DNA of 56,998 nucleotides. It comes from Deltaproteobacteria bacterium TMED58. Lineage in GTDB: Bacteria; Desulfobacterota_D; UBA1144. The DNA is taken from positions 1 through 56,998 of the forward strand of contig NHDL02000001.1 in the NCBI GenBank assembly GCA_002167555.2. Reading direction: 5' to 3'. A program made the translations under genes and the position numbers. The notes below the pieces were generated by a model. It was not told the origin of the DNA. It saw nothing but the letters and a program-made list of their open reading frames with translations, and searched no databases. Of this stretch, positions 43,864 through 51,572 are shown piece after piece (positions within the stretch are counted from its first letter, which is position 1; every line of letters begins with the position of its first letter).

Positions 43864-46614
43864 GTGAAGAACATTAATATTAAAGGAATAAGACAAAATA
43901 ATCTTAAAAATATAGATGTTAAAATTCCGCGTGGGTCTATCACTGTATTGACCGGAGTAAGTGGATCTGGAAAATCTACTTTAGCTTTTGACACTATATT
44001 TGCAGAAGGTCAAAGAAAATATTTAGAATCATTATCTAATTATGCTCGACAATTTATTGATAAATTTGAAAAACCAGATTTAGATTCTATTTCGGGCTTA
44101 TCTCCTACGATTTCAGTTGATCAAAAAACATTTATGCGAAATCCGAGATCAACAGTTGCAACTATAACGGAAGTTTATGACTTCCTTAGGTTGCTTTTTG
44201 CAAGGGTCGGTGAGATAAGATGCTGTGGAACATCAATAGATTCAGCACCAATTGATTCAATACTAAGCTTCATTAATAAAGAGTTTAAAGATAAAAATTT
44301 ACAAATTTATTATCCCATAGCGTTAGGTAAAAAAGGGGAGTTTAAAAAAGAAATATCTGATGCTAGTAAGCTATTTTCAAAAATTAGAATCGATGGAAAA
44401 ATTATCTCTTTAAATAAAGAAATTAATTTAGAAAAACAAAAAAAACATACAATAGAGGTCTATGTCGATAGTCTTAAAGTAGAGAAGAAGAATATTAATA
44501 GGATATCAGAGTCCATAGATACCTCTCTTACTTATGGGCTTGGTGTAGTGATTTTAGAATCGGCTAAGATTAGAAAAATTTTTAACAAAAATTTATCTTG
44601 TACTAAGTGCGATAAAACTTTTCCTGAAATTTCCCCAAGGTTTTTTTCATTTAACAGCCCATTTGGGCAATGTAAAGAATGTGAAGGTATGGGATATTTT
44701 ACAAAGTTTGATTCAGAGTTGATTATCCCTGATAAATCAAAATCTATAAAAGAAGGAGCCTTGGCCCCTTTTAAGAATTCAACTTTTTATAAAAAGATTA
44801 TTAATAATTTTTTAAAATCTAGTTCTATTAAGAACGATGTCCCCTTTGAGGAACTAACATTAAAGAATCAAAATAAGATTCTCTTCGGTGATTCTGTTTC
44901 ATTTGAAGGAGTAATAGATATTCTTGAAAAATGGTACGAATCTTCTAGAACAGATGAGATTAAAGAGAATCTTTCAAAATATAGAACAATGGAGCGTTGC
45001 AGCTCTTGTGGTGGTCAGAGGCTTAGAGAGGAGGCGCTCGGTGTACTCATAGGTGGCCATAATATCTCTGAAATATGTAATTTTACCGTGGAGGAATGTA
45101 AAAAATTTTTCTTATCCATATCTTTTAAAGGTACATCAGAATTAATATGGAAAAAAATTAAAGATGAAATTTTATCAAGACTAGAATTTTTATCTAGTGT
45201 TAGCTTAGGATATTTAAGCTTAGATAGGACGGCTCCTACTTTGTCTGGAGGGGAGGCGCAAAGAATAAGATTAGCCTCACAGCTAGGAGCCAATTTAACG
45301 GGAGTAACTTATGTTTTAGATGAGCCTACAATTGGCTTACATCCTCGGGACAATAGAATGTTGCTACAGTCTCTTAAACTATTAAAGGATAGAGGAAATA
45401 CTGTAGTGGTAGTTGAGCATGATGAAGAAACAATTAAATGTGCAGATTTCATTATTGATATAGGTCCTGGCGCTGGCACTAATGGTGGAACTGTTGTTGC
45501 AACTGGATCCCCAGATAGCATTGCTAAAAATAAATCTTCTTTGACCGGTCTTTACTTGTCAAAAAAGAAGAAAATAAATGTTGTTGAATGTGAAGCTCCT
45601 ATTCAAAATTATTTATCTATTAGTGGTGCCAAATTGAACAATTTAAAAAATATCAATGTCAAATTACCAGTCGGAAAGATTACCAGTGTTACAGGTGTCT
45701 CAGGATCAGGAAAAAGTTCTTTGGTTGTTCACACAATATATGAGTCTTTATCATCGTTAATTAATTTAAAAAACAAGTCCTTGCCGAATCATATTGATAA
45801 CATTGATGGACACCAGCATTTTGATAAAATTATTAATATTAACCAATCACCAATTGGTAGAACTCCAAGATCTAATCCTTCTACATATACAGGAATTTTT
45901 AGTACTATAAGAGAGATTTTTGCTTCATTACCAGAATCAAGAATGAAAGGCTTCTCTCCTGGTAGGTTTTCTTTTAATGTAAAAGAAGGAAGCTGTTTTG
46001 AATGCTCAGGGGCAGGAAACATCAAAATCGAGATGAGTTTCCTTCCTGATGTTAATGTTCAATGTGAATCATGTGAAGGAAAAAGATTTGATTTAGAAAC
46101 TTTAAGTATTTTATATAGGGGTAAAAACATCACTGATGTTTTAAATATGACTTTTAGTGAAGCCTCAAACTTTTTTTCAGGATTTCCAATTTTACAAAAT
46201 AAAATCGATCTAATTAATTCTGTTGGTTTGAGTTATTTAAAATTAGGCCAAGATGCAACTACTTTGTCAGGAGGTGAGGCTCAAAGAATAAAGTTATCTA
46301 AAGAATTGATTAAGAAAAATACAGGGAAAACTTTATATATATTAGACGAGCCCACTATTGGGTTGCATTATGAGGATATAGATAAACTTCTGGGAGTCAT
46401 TTATAAGTTAAGAGAATCAGGGAGCACAGTCGTAATAATTGAACATAATTTGGAAATAATTAATGCCTCAGATTATATTATTGATTTAGGGCCTGATGGT
46501 GGAAGTGCTGGCGGATTTTTAACATTCCAAGGTTTAAAAAAAGACTTTGTGTTATCTAAGAATTCTCAAACATCAAAATTTCTTAATACTCATATAAATG
46601 ACTTAAAAGGGTGA
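43864..46614 (+). CDS. uvrA: Excinuclease ABC subunit A
   Basis: DNA damage-recognition ATPase of nucleotide excision repair, 916 aa. Two ABC modules: Walker A GVSGSGKSTLAFDT near residue 33 and GVSGSGKSSLVVH in the second half; signatures LSGGEAQRIRLA and LSGGEAQRIKLS; Walker B YVLDEPTIGLHPRD and YILDEPTIGLHYED. Zinc-finger pairs are CTKCDKTFPE/CKECEGMG and CFECSGAG/CESCEG. The start is a GTG. The last 12 nt overlap the convergent small gene. Confidence 0.96.
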   Translation: MKNINIKGIRQNNLKNIDVKIPRGSITVLTGVSGSGKSTLAFDTIFAEGQRKYLESLSNYARQFIDKFEKPDLDSISGLSPTISVDQKTFMRNPRSTVATITEVYDFLRLLFARVGEIRCCGTSIDSAPIDSILSFINKEFKDKNLQIYYPIALGKKGEFKKEISDASKLFSKIRIDGKIISLNKEINLEKQKKHTIEVYVDSLKVEKKNINRISESIDTSLTYGLGVVILESAKIRKIFNKNLSCTKCDKTFPEISPRFFSFNSPFGQCKECEGMGYFTKFDSELIIPDKSKSIKEGALAPFKNSTFYKKIINNFLKSSSIKNDVPFEELTLKNQNKILFGDSVSFEGVIDILEKWYESSRTDEIKENLSKYRTMERCSSCGGQRLREEALGVLIGGHNISEICNFTVEECKKFFLSISFKGTSELIWKKIKDEILSRLEFLSSVSLGYLSLDRTAPTLSGGEAQRIRLASQLGANLTGVTYVLDEPTIGLHPRDNRMLLQSLKLLKDRGNTVVVVEHDEETIKCADFIIDIGPGAGTNGGTVVATGSPDSIAKNKSSLTGLYLSKKKKINVVECEAPIQNYLSISGAKLNNLKNINVKLPVGKITSVTGVSGSGKSSLVVHTIYESLSSLINLKNKSLPNHIDNIDGHQHFDKIININQSPIGRTPRSNPSTYTGIFSTIREIFASLPESRMKGFSPGRFSFNVKEGSCFECSGAGNIKIEMSFLPDVNVQCESCEGKRFDLETLSILYRGKNITDVLNMTFSEASNFFSGFPILQNKIDLINSVGLSYLKLGQDATTLSGGEAQRIKLSKELIKKNTGKTLYILDEPTIGLHYEDIDKLLGVIYKLRESGSTVVIIEHNLEIINASDYIIDLGPDGGSAGGFLTFQGLKKDFVLSKNSQTSKFLNTHINDLKG

Positions 46615-46842
46615 AGTAAATTTTGCAATTACTAAAGAAAAAATAATTAATATTCCTAGAACTTTTATCATTACATAAGCATGTGCATGATCGGCACCTT
46701 TTTCAGCATTAGGAACTCGTTCAGGATATGAAAGAACCACATGTGTCTCTTCAGAAATTTCTTCTTCCGTAGTGGCCTCTTCAGTTTTGACTTCTTCTTC
46801 AACTGGAGAATTCTCTTTTATTTCTTCTTTATCTTCGCTCAT
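46603..46842 (-). CDS. Small Glu-rich tail-anchored membrane protein, unknown function
   Basis: A 79-residue protein from the ATG at 46842. Residues 1-35 are highly acidic (Glu/Thr-rich, probably disordered). Residues 57-72 (YVMIKVLGILIIFSLV) are a single hydrophobic segment, followed by a short AKFTSPF tail, so it is probably C-terminally anchored. A TTG at 46875 would add 11 residues but overlaps the promoter of the next gene. No family recognised. Divergent from the cysteine-leader operon and overlapping uvrA at the 3' end. Confidence 0.55.
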   Translation of the reverse strand: MSEDKEEIKENSPVEEEVKTEEATTEEEISEETHVVLSYPERVPNAEKGADHAHAYVMIKVLGILIIFSLVIAKFTSPF

Positions 46843-46888
46843 CAATAAATAATAACCTAATGAATTCAATTTCAAAATAAATATATTC

Positions 46889-46918
46889 TTGCTTTTTATT
46901 TTATTTCAATGATATAAT
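46889..46918 (+). promoter_or_regulatory. Predicted promoter of the cysteine-leader / sulfurtransferase operon
   Basis: TTGCTT (46889-46894), 18-nt spacer, perfect TATAAT (46913-46918). Transcription would begin near 46925, giving a leader of about 265 nt before the sulfurtransferase. Confidence 0.65.
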
Positions 46919-46924
46919 CTAAAG

Positions 46925-47033
46925 GTCGTCATTTAACTCTAATTGCAGCGACTCAAAATAATTGCTAAATAGAGTAAGGGCGTTGTTCAATGTCCTTTCT
47001 CTTTGAGTTACAAATATATTTTTGGAGTTTGTT
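46925..47033 (+). promoter_or_regulatory. Structured 5' leader upstream of the Cys-rich reading frame
   Basis: Within the 347 bases between the flanking genes, this part holds several pairings: ACTCTA (46936-46941) with TAGAGT (46970-46975); a 7-bp hairpin GGGCGTT/AATGTCC (46978-46995, loop GTTC) followed by a pyrimidine tract; and ACTCAAA (46951-46957) with TTTGAGT (47002-47008), which would form a pseudoknot with the first. It matches no riboswitch class I can recall; the T-box consensus is absent. Confidence 0.4.
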
Positions 47034-47123
47034 ATGGTTGAAATAATAAGTGTATTGCATGCTTGCCTTGCTGACACTTGTTGTTGCAACTTTACAAATT
47101 CGTGTTGTTGTAACTACAAATAG
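47034..47123 (+). CDS. Cysteine-rich leader peptide (29 aa), candidate cysteine-responsive attenuator
   Basis: ATG at 47034 with GGAG six nt upstream, 29 codons, stop TAG at 47121. Seven residues are Cys: C11, C16-C18 and C24-C26. The last half is an internal repeat, CCCNFTNS then CCCNYK, also visible as a direct DNA repeat (TGTTGTTG[C/T]AACT...ACAAA). It sits 66 nt ahead of a CysA2-like sulfurtransferase and sufU. Polycysteine short ORFs in front of cysteine and sulfur genes act as cysteine-responsive attenuators in mycobacteria; this is the same arrangement in an AT-rich, non-actinobacterial-looking genome. A functional metal-binding micropeptide is the alternative. Confidence 0.7.
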   Translation: MVEIISVLHACLADTCCCNFTNSCCCNYK

Positions 47124-47189
47124 TACTAGTTATAAATTTAAAATTTAATTTTTTTCTAGTCTTTTTTAAAAGCTAGATGGAGGAGTAAG
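47124..47189 (+). promoter_or_regulatory. Alternative-pairing segment between leader peptide and sulfurtransferase
   Basis: Three CTAG elements can pair in two exclusive ways: element 1 ACTAG (47125-47129) with element 2 CTAGT (47156-47160), or element 2 with element 3 CTAG (47173-47176), the latter extended by CTTT/AAAG into an 8-bp hairpin ending 2 nt before the SD GGAGG (47179-47183). An A/U-only hairpin TAAATTT/AAATTTA is followed by seven Ts (47149-47155), a weak terminator at best. Confidence 0.4.
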
Positions 47190-48032
47190 ATGGCAGAATA
47201 TAAAAATCCAGAATTATTGGTTTCAACTGATTGGGTTCTTGAAAATAAAGATAAATCAGGAATTAAAATTGTTGAGTCTAATGAGGATATCCTTTTGTAT
47301 GATATTGGTCATATTGAAGGCGCAATAAAATTAGATTGGGAGACAGAGCTCCAAGACAATCTAATTAGAGACTATATTGATAAGGAAAATTTTGAGAAAC
47401 TTATGTCATCAAAAGGAATTTCACCTGATGATACTATTGTTTTTTATGGTGATAAAAGTAACTGGTGGGCTTGTTACGCTTTGTGGACATTTAAAATCTA
47501 TGGCCATGCAAAATGTATAATTATGAACGGTGGTAGACAAAAGTGGATTGAAGAGAAAAAACCTTTAACTAAAGATGTACCTTCTCTTGAACCGACAGAT
47601 TATAAAGTTTCAAAAGTAGATTTAGGAATTAGAGCGTTTAGGGAAGAAGTTAAAGAGCATAGTGCATCTTTGGGTGCATTGATTGATGTTCGATCACCGA
47701 AAGAATTTTCGGGCGAAATGCTTCACATGGAGGCATATCCTCAGGAGGGAGCTTTAAGAGGTGGTCATATACCTAATGCTAAGAGTGTTCCTTGGGCTAC
47801 AGCCGCAAATGAGGACGGAACATTTAAATCCGCAGATGAACTAATTGAAATTTATCAAAATGGTGCAGGATTGAAACCTGATGATGATGTTATAGCTTAT
47901 TGTAGAATAGGTGAAAGATCTTCGCATACATGGTTTGTACTTACTTATTTGCTTGGATACAATAGTGTTAAAAACTATGATGGTTCATGGACAGAATGGG
48001 GAAATCTTGTTCAAGCACCTATTGAAAAATAA
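47190..48032 (+). CDS. Thiosulfate/3-mercaptopyruvate sulfurtransferase (CysA2-like rhodanese)
   Basis: A 280-residue two-domain rhodanese. Domain 1 (residues 8-125) is inactive, with [14 protein letters not shown]. Domain 2 (160-280) has [26 protein letters not shown] and the catalytic loop [16 protein letters not shown] with C238. The CRIGERS loop and [11 protein letters not shown] closely match actinobacterial CysA2-type thiosulfate sulfurtransferases. It likely passes sulfane sulfur to the SufU scaffold encoded 11 nt downstream. A strong SD GGAGG lies 6 nt before the ATG, and expression probably depends on the Cys-rich leader. Confidence 0.9.
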   Translation: MAEYKNPELLVSTDWVLENKDKSGIKIVESNEDILLYDIGHIEGAIKLDWETELQDNLIRDYIDKENFEKLMSSKGISPDDTIVFYGDKSNWWACYALWTFKIYGHAKCIIMNGGRQKWIEEKKPLTKDVPSLEPTDYKVSKVDLGIRAFREEVKEHSASLGALIDVRSPKEFSGEMLHMEAYPQEGALRGGHIPNAKSVPWATAANEDGTFKSADELIEIYQNGAGLKPDDDVIAYCRIGERSSHTWFVLTYLLGYNSVKNYDGSWTEWGNLVQAPIEK

Positions 48033-48043
48033 AGAGGCTGGAT

Positions 48044-48469
48044 TTGACAAAAGATAAACAGGAATTGATGGATTTTATTCTTGATCATTATGAGAACCCG
48101 AGAAATTCGGGTTTTCTAAGCGATGAGAAAGAAACACATTCATGTGATATTTTACAAAATGGTGGGAACCCTGGCTGTGGAGATATTGTTACCATTTGTT
48201 TAAAAATTGAAGATGACATAATTACTGATTTTAAATTTGAAGGAGAAGGGTGCATAGTAAGTCAAGCTGGAACATCAATTATTTCAGAGGTTGTCTTGGG
48301 AAAGTCTACTAAGGAAATAATGAATATGGGGCCAGAGATTATTACTGATATTATTGGTGAAGAGCTAGCACTTTCAAGGCCAAAATGCTCCACTTTGGGG
48401 ATTTCAACAGTTAAATTAGCGATAAAAGAACTAGAAAAAATTGAAACTAAGAAGCAAGCTTCAAGCTAA
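48044..48469 (+). CDS. sufU: Iron-sulfur cluster assembly scaffold / zinc sulfurtransferase SufU
   Basis: A 141-residue IscU-fold protein of the SufU type. It has ILDHYENPRNSG, the three Cys C45 (NPGCGD, with D47), C70 (GEGCIVSQAGTSI) and C115 (SRPKCSTL), and the insertion typical of SufU. In Gram-positives SufU accepts sulfur from SufS; here no sufBCDS is adjacent and the partner is a rhodanese. The start is a TTG (48044) with GAGG 6 nt upstream. Confidence 0.88.
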   Translation: MTKDKQELMDFILDHYENPRNSGFLSDEKETHSCDILQNGGNPGCGDIVTICLKIEDDIITDFKFEGEGCIVSQAGTSIISEVVLGKSTKEIMNMGPEIITDIIGEELALSRPKCSTLGISTVKLAIKELEKIETKKQASS

Positions 48470-48529
48470 ATACTTTTTTAATTTTTAAAAATAACTTATA
48501 ATAATTACTGAATATGGAGAGGTAGTGTT

Positions 48530-49879
48530 ATGACAAAAAAAAATGGAAAATCAAATGGCAAGGTAAATTATGAGGCTGCACTTAAATATCCTTTATTTGA
48601 AGCAATCTTTAATAGAAGGTCTAGAAGATTTGGACTAGGAATGGAATTGCCCTCAGATAGCACATTAGGCTATAAGTCTGAAATCGATCCGGTCCCTTTA
48701 ACTGAGTTCCAAGAAGCAATGTTGGTATGGGCTGGAACAGGACTAACAGGATTATGTTTAGCTGATTTACCACCTGAAAATGGGATTGATTTACTCTGTC
48801 AATGGACTGGTAGAACCTGGCCTTCTGCATGTAATAATCATGGAACAGAATTATTTTTTACTAACGATAGTGGATTGTATTATGTAGATGTCAAACATAT
48901 GCTCCCTAAAGATAAGGAGCTAGACGTATTTTTTAGGATGAATGTAAATGATAAAATCGAAAGATTGTTAGAGCTATATCGAGAAGGTTTAGTTAAGTTA
49001 GAAGATGGTAGAGCAAATCTGCCAGATAAGATGCCAGGCCTCTTTGACTTTAATCAATGGAATACAAATAAGCCTGGAACTACAACTTTTATACCAGTAA
49101 CAGATATTACGGAAGAATATCTTAATCTATTAACACTTTATTGTAGCAGTACATATGCATTCAATATTTGGGATGAAAAAAATAATTGCTCTTGTGGACA
49201 GGACAAGTGGATAGCTGAAGGGAGAATTAAAGAAGAAGTTAAAATGTCTTTATATGACCTTGAAGTTAGAATATTAACCGGTCTCAATGTCGAACAAGCA
49301 TTTATCTGTCAAAATATGTCCTTAGCGCTACAAGCACTAGGTCTTGGTGGCTGGACATTTACAGGCCTTATTCCTAGGTTTACCCTAGGATCAAACCCTG
49401 AGCTTTTTAAGGGTCTTGGATTCAGGTTTGAGCAGCCAAAATCTGGCCCTACAAGACCTGTAGGCAAGGACGGAATTTTTGAAGGATATTGCCCTCCTTA
49501 TTATAAAACAATGTCCGATGCATTCGATAAAATGGATGAACATAAATGGGCTGCTTGGGACAGCAAAAAACCTTTTCCATATGAAGAGCCTGATAAGCAC
49601 TTAGTTCAAGCTCCAAGACCTACAGATACAACAAATGAAATTGTTAAGTCCGTAGCAGATTATATTTATAATACTTATGGCTCATTTCCTGCATTTGTTG
49701 ATCCAATGTATATGAGATTAGTTTTTCAAGCGCAGAATCTTGATCTAGATTTTTATGACAAATATTATCCACCTGGATCTTATACAGATCAACATGTAAA
49801 TACATTTAAGTATTTTCATCCAGATAAAGAAAACCCATATAAACAAAAACCAGAAAAAAAGCATCCCTGGGATAAATAG
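48530..49879 (+). CDS. Large nitroreductase-like protein
   Basis: A 449-residue soluble protein. ALKYPLFEAIFNRRSRRFGLG near residue 18 and the late SLALQALGLGGWTFTGL segment (about residues 263-279) resemble the nitroreductase FMN-binding start and helix. It is about twice the family length, with a long insertion and a Pro/Tyr-rich C-terminus (CPPYYKTMSDAFDKMDE, YYPPGSYTDQHV). The usual C-terminal GYP block is not obvious, so FMN binding is uncertain. A GGAGAGG SD precedes the ATG. It may share the SufU transcript or have its own promoter. It ends 1 nt before a convergent gene. Confidence 0.5.
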   Translation: MTKKNGKSNGKVNYEAALKYPLFEAIFNRRSRRFGLGMELPSDSTLGYKSEIDPVPLTEFQEAMLVWAGTGLTGLCLADLPPENGIDLLCQWTGRTWPSACNNHGTELFFTNDSGLYYVDVKHMLPKDKELDVFFRMNVNDKIERLLELYREGLVKLEDGRANLPDKMPGLFDFNQWNTNKPGTTTFIPVTDITEEYLNLLTLYCSSTYAFNIWDEKNNCSCGQDKWIAEGRIKEEVKMSLYDLEVRILTGLNVEQAFICQNMSLALQALGLGGWTFTGLIPRFTLGSNPELFKGLGFRFEQPKSGPTRPVGKDGIFEGYCPPYYKTMSDAFDKMDEHKWAAWDSKKPFPYEEPDKHLVQAPRPTDTTNEIVKSVADYIYNTYGSFPAFVDPMYMRLVFQAQNLDLDFYDKYYPPGSYTDQHVNTFKYFHPDKENPYKQKPEKKHPWDK

Positions 49880-49880
49880 T

Positions 49881-51572
49881 TTATTTTTTGAGGGCGTCCC
49901 AAGTATCCTTGGTGACTCCCTCATCTCTTAATTTAACTTTTTGAACTCTATTTGTAGGAGTTTTTGGCAATGAGTCACGGAATCTTACAAATCTTGGAAT
50001 CATAAACTTAGGCATAATTGGTTGTAAAAATTCAATTAAATCCTTGGGGTCAAGAGTCATATTTTCTTTTAACACAATAACAATCATTAATTCATCTTCA
50101 GAGTGTCGACCTTGTTCATCAAGTTTAACGGCTATCGCAGCAGATTCTTCAATACTAGGATGGGTAGATATCAAGTTCTCTACCTCAAATGAGCTTATAT
50201 TTTCCCCTCTTCTTCTAATATAGTCTTTTACTCGGTCCATAAAAAATATATATCCATCTTCATCCATTCGACATAAGTCACCAGTATGGAACCATAGGTT
50301 ACGAAAGTCCGAAACAGTTTTTTCTGGCATTTTATAGTAGTAGTGCAAGCATATATTTGGAATTCTTGGTCTAAGTACAAGTTCTCCAGGAGTATTTCTT
50401 GGTAACTCTTCATCAGTATCTGGATTTACAATTTTTATTTCATATCCAGGGGATTCTTTTCCACAAGACCCTACTCTAAAAGGTTCATTGGGTCTAGTAA
50501 AAGTACATTGTCCTACTTCTGTTAAACCGTAACCTTCGGTAAAAAGAATATTAAATCTTTCCATAAATTCTTCAATAATGTCATGTGGTGCAGGGCTACC
50601 TAAAACAAGCTTTACTTTGTGCTGCTTTTCTTCGGGGACAACAGGGGCATTCCACATAAAGTATGACATTACGCCTACTAAATTAAATTTGGTTACTTCA
50701 AAGTCTTTCATCCATTTCCAAAATTTACTAGCAGAGTACTTCTCTTCTACAATAACTTTGCATCCACTTATCATTGCTGGGTACACACCCATCACCATTG
50801 CATTTGAATGAAAAAGTGGAAGGCATGTAAAAACGGTATCGTCAGATGTAAGATCCATAATTGAAGAATAATTTTGGGCTGATGAATAATCGGCTGCACA
50901 AGGCCTAACAACTCCTTTCGATTTTCCAGTTGTTCCTGACGTATACATCAGTCTTGCGTGGTCCATATGGGTGATTTCTACCTCTGGTTCTTGATTAGAA
51001 CCTTTTGAGACAAAATCATTCCACGAGATAAGCTGAGTTTTAGAATATCCATTTGATTCAAAGGAATCTTTATTATTTCTGGTCCATACAATTACTTTCT
51101 CTATGTTAGGAATTCTATCTTGTATGTTTGCCAATCGTTCAAGATATTCTTCAGCAATAATTATAATTTTTGAATCTGAGCTTTCGATTATGTATTGTAG
51201 AAAGTCCATAACATAAGCAGTGTTTATCGGAACCATTACTGATCCATTTTTTAAAATACCAAACCAAGCTAAGCAAATTTCTAATGAATTGGGCATGTAG
51301 ACAGAAACCTTATCTGTTTTACGTATCCCTAACTTGTTTAAAGAATTTGCAATTTGATTAGCGAGTTTATTAACTTCAGAAAAGGTTAAGGCTTTATCAT
51401 AGCTGAATTGTAAAAAATCTTTATTTGGGATTAAAGATGCTTGATCTTTTAAAACTTTCGGTAGCACCCAATTTTTTTGATCACTTTTAGTATTCCAGTT
51501 ATAGTCAAATTTTTTATTCCATTTGTACTTTAAAGGATGATCTAAGTCTTTAATAGGAAATTTTTTGGCCAT
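49881..51572 (-). CDS. AMP-dependent acyl-CoA synthetase/ligase
   Basis: A 563-residue ANL-family enzyme activating a carboxylic acid via acyl-AMP to its CoA thioester. ATP loop MYTSGTTGKSKG (residues 209-220), the A5 block EGYGLTEVGQ, WFHTGDLCRMDEDGYIFFMDRVKDYI split by the hinge, RRRGENISSFEVE and the C-terminal catalytic Lys in PKTPTNRVQK. It resembles CaiC/medium-chain ligases; the substrate is unknown. Its ATG overlaps the upstream stop by 1 nt (TAATG), so it is coupled to the MaoC-like hydratase and likely shares a pathway. Confidence 0.88.
   Translation of the reverse strand: MAKKFPIKDLDHPLKYKWNKKFDYNWNTKSDQKNWVLPKVLKDQASLIPNKDFLQFSYDKALTFSEVNKLANQIANSLNKLGIRKTDKVSVYMPNSLEICLAWFGILKNGSVMVPINTAYVMDFLQYIIESSDSKIIIIAEEYLERLANIQDRIPNIEKVIVWTRNNKDSFESNGYSKTQLISWNDFVSKGSNQEPEVEITHMDHARLMYTSGTTGKSKGVVRPCAADYSSAQNYSSIMDLTSDDTVFTCLPLFHSNAMVMGVYPAMISGCKVIVEEKYSASKFWKWMKDFEVTKFNLVGVMSYFMWNAPVVPEEKQHKVKLVLGSPAPHDIIEEFMERFNILFTEGYGLTEVGQCTFTRPNEPFRVGSCGKESPGYEIKIVNPDTDEELPRNTPGELVLRPRIPNICLHYYYKMPEKTVSDFRNLWFHTGDLCRMDEDGYIFFMDRVKDYIRRRGENISSFEVENLISTHPSIEESAAIAVKLDEQGRHSEDELMIVIVLKENMTLDPKDLIEFLQPIMPKFMIPRFVRFRDSLPKTPTNRVQKVKLRDEGVTKDTWDALKK

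Noticed and set aside
44000-46600. Antisense open frames inside uvrA
   Set aside because: They are shadows of the highly conserved ABC motifs and have no SD or family similarity.
46925-47033. Known riboswitch or T-box in the sulfurtransferase leader
   Set aside because: No T-box consensus and no recognisable SAM-riboswitch core could be found by eye; kept only as an unclassified structured leader.
46990-47046. Second small frame (ATG at 46990) overlapping the Cys-rich peptide
   Set aside because: It has no SD and no notable composition; the Cys frame has a perfect SD.
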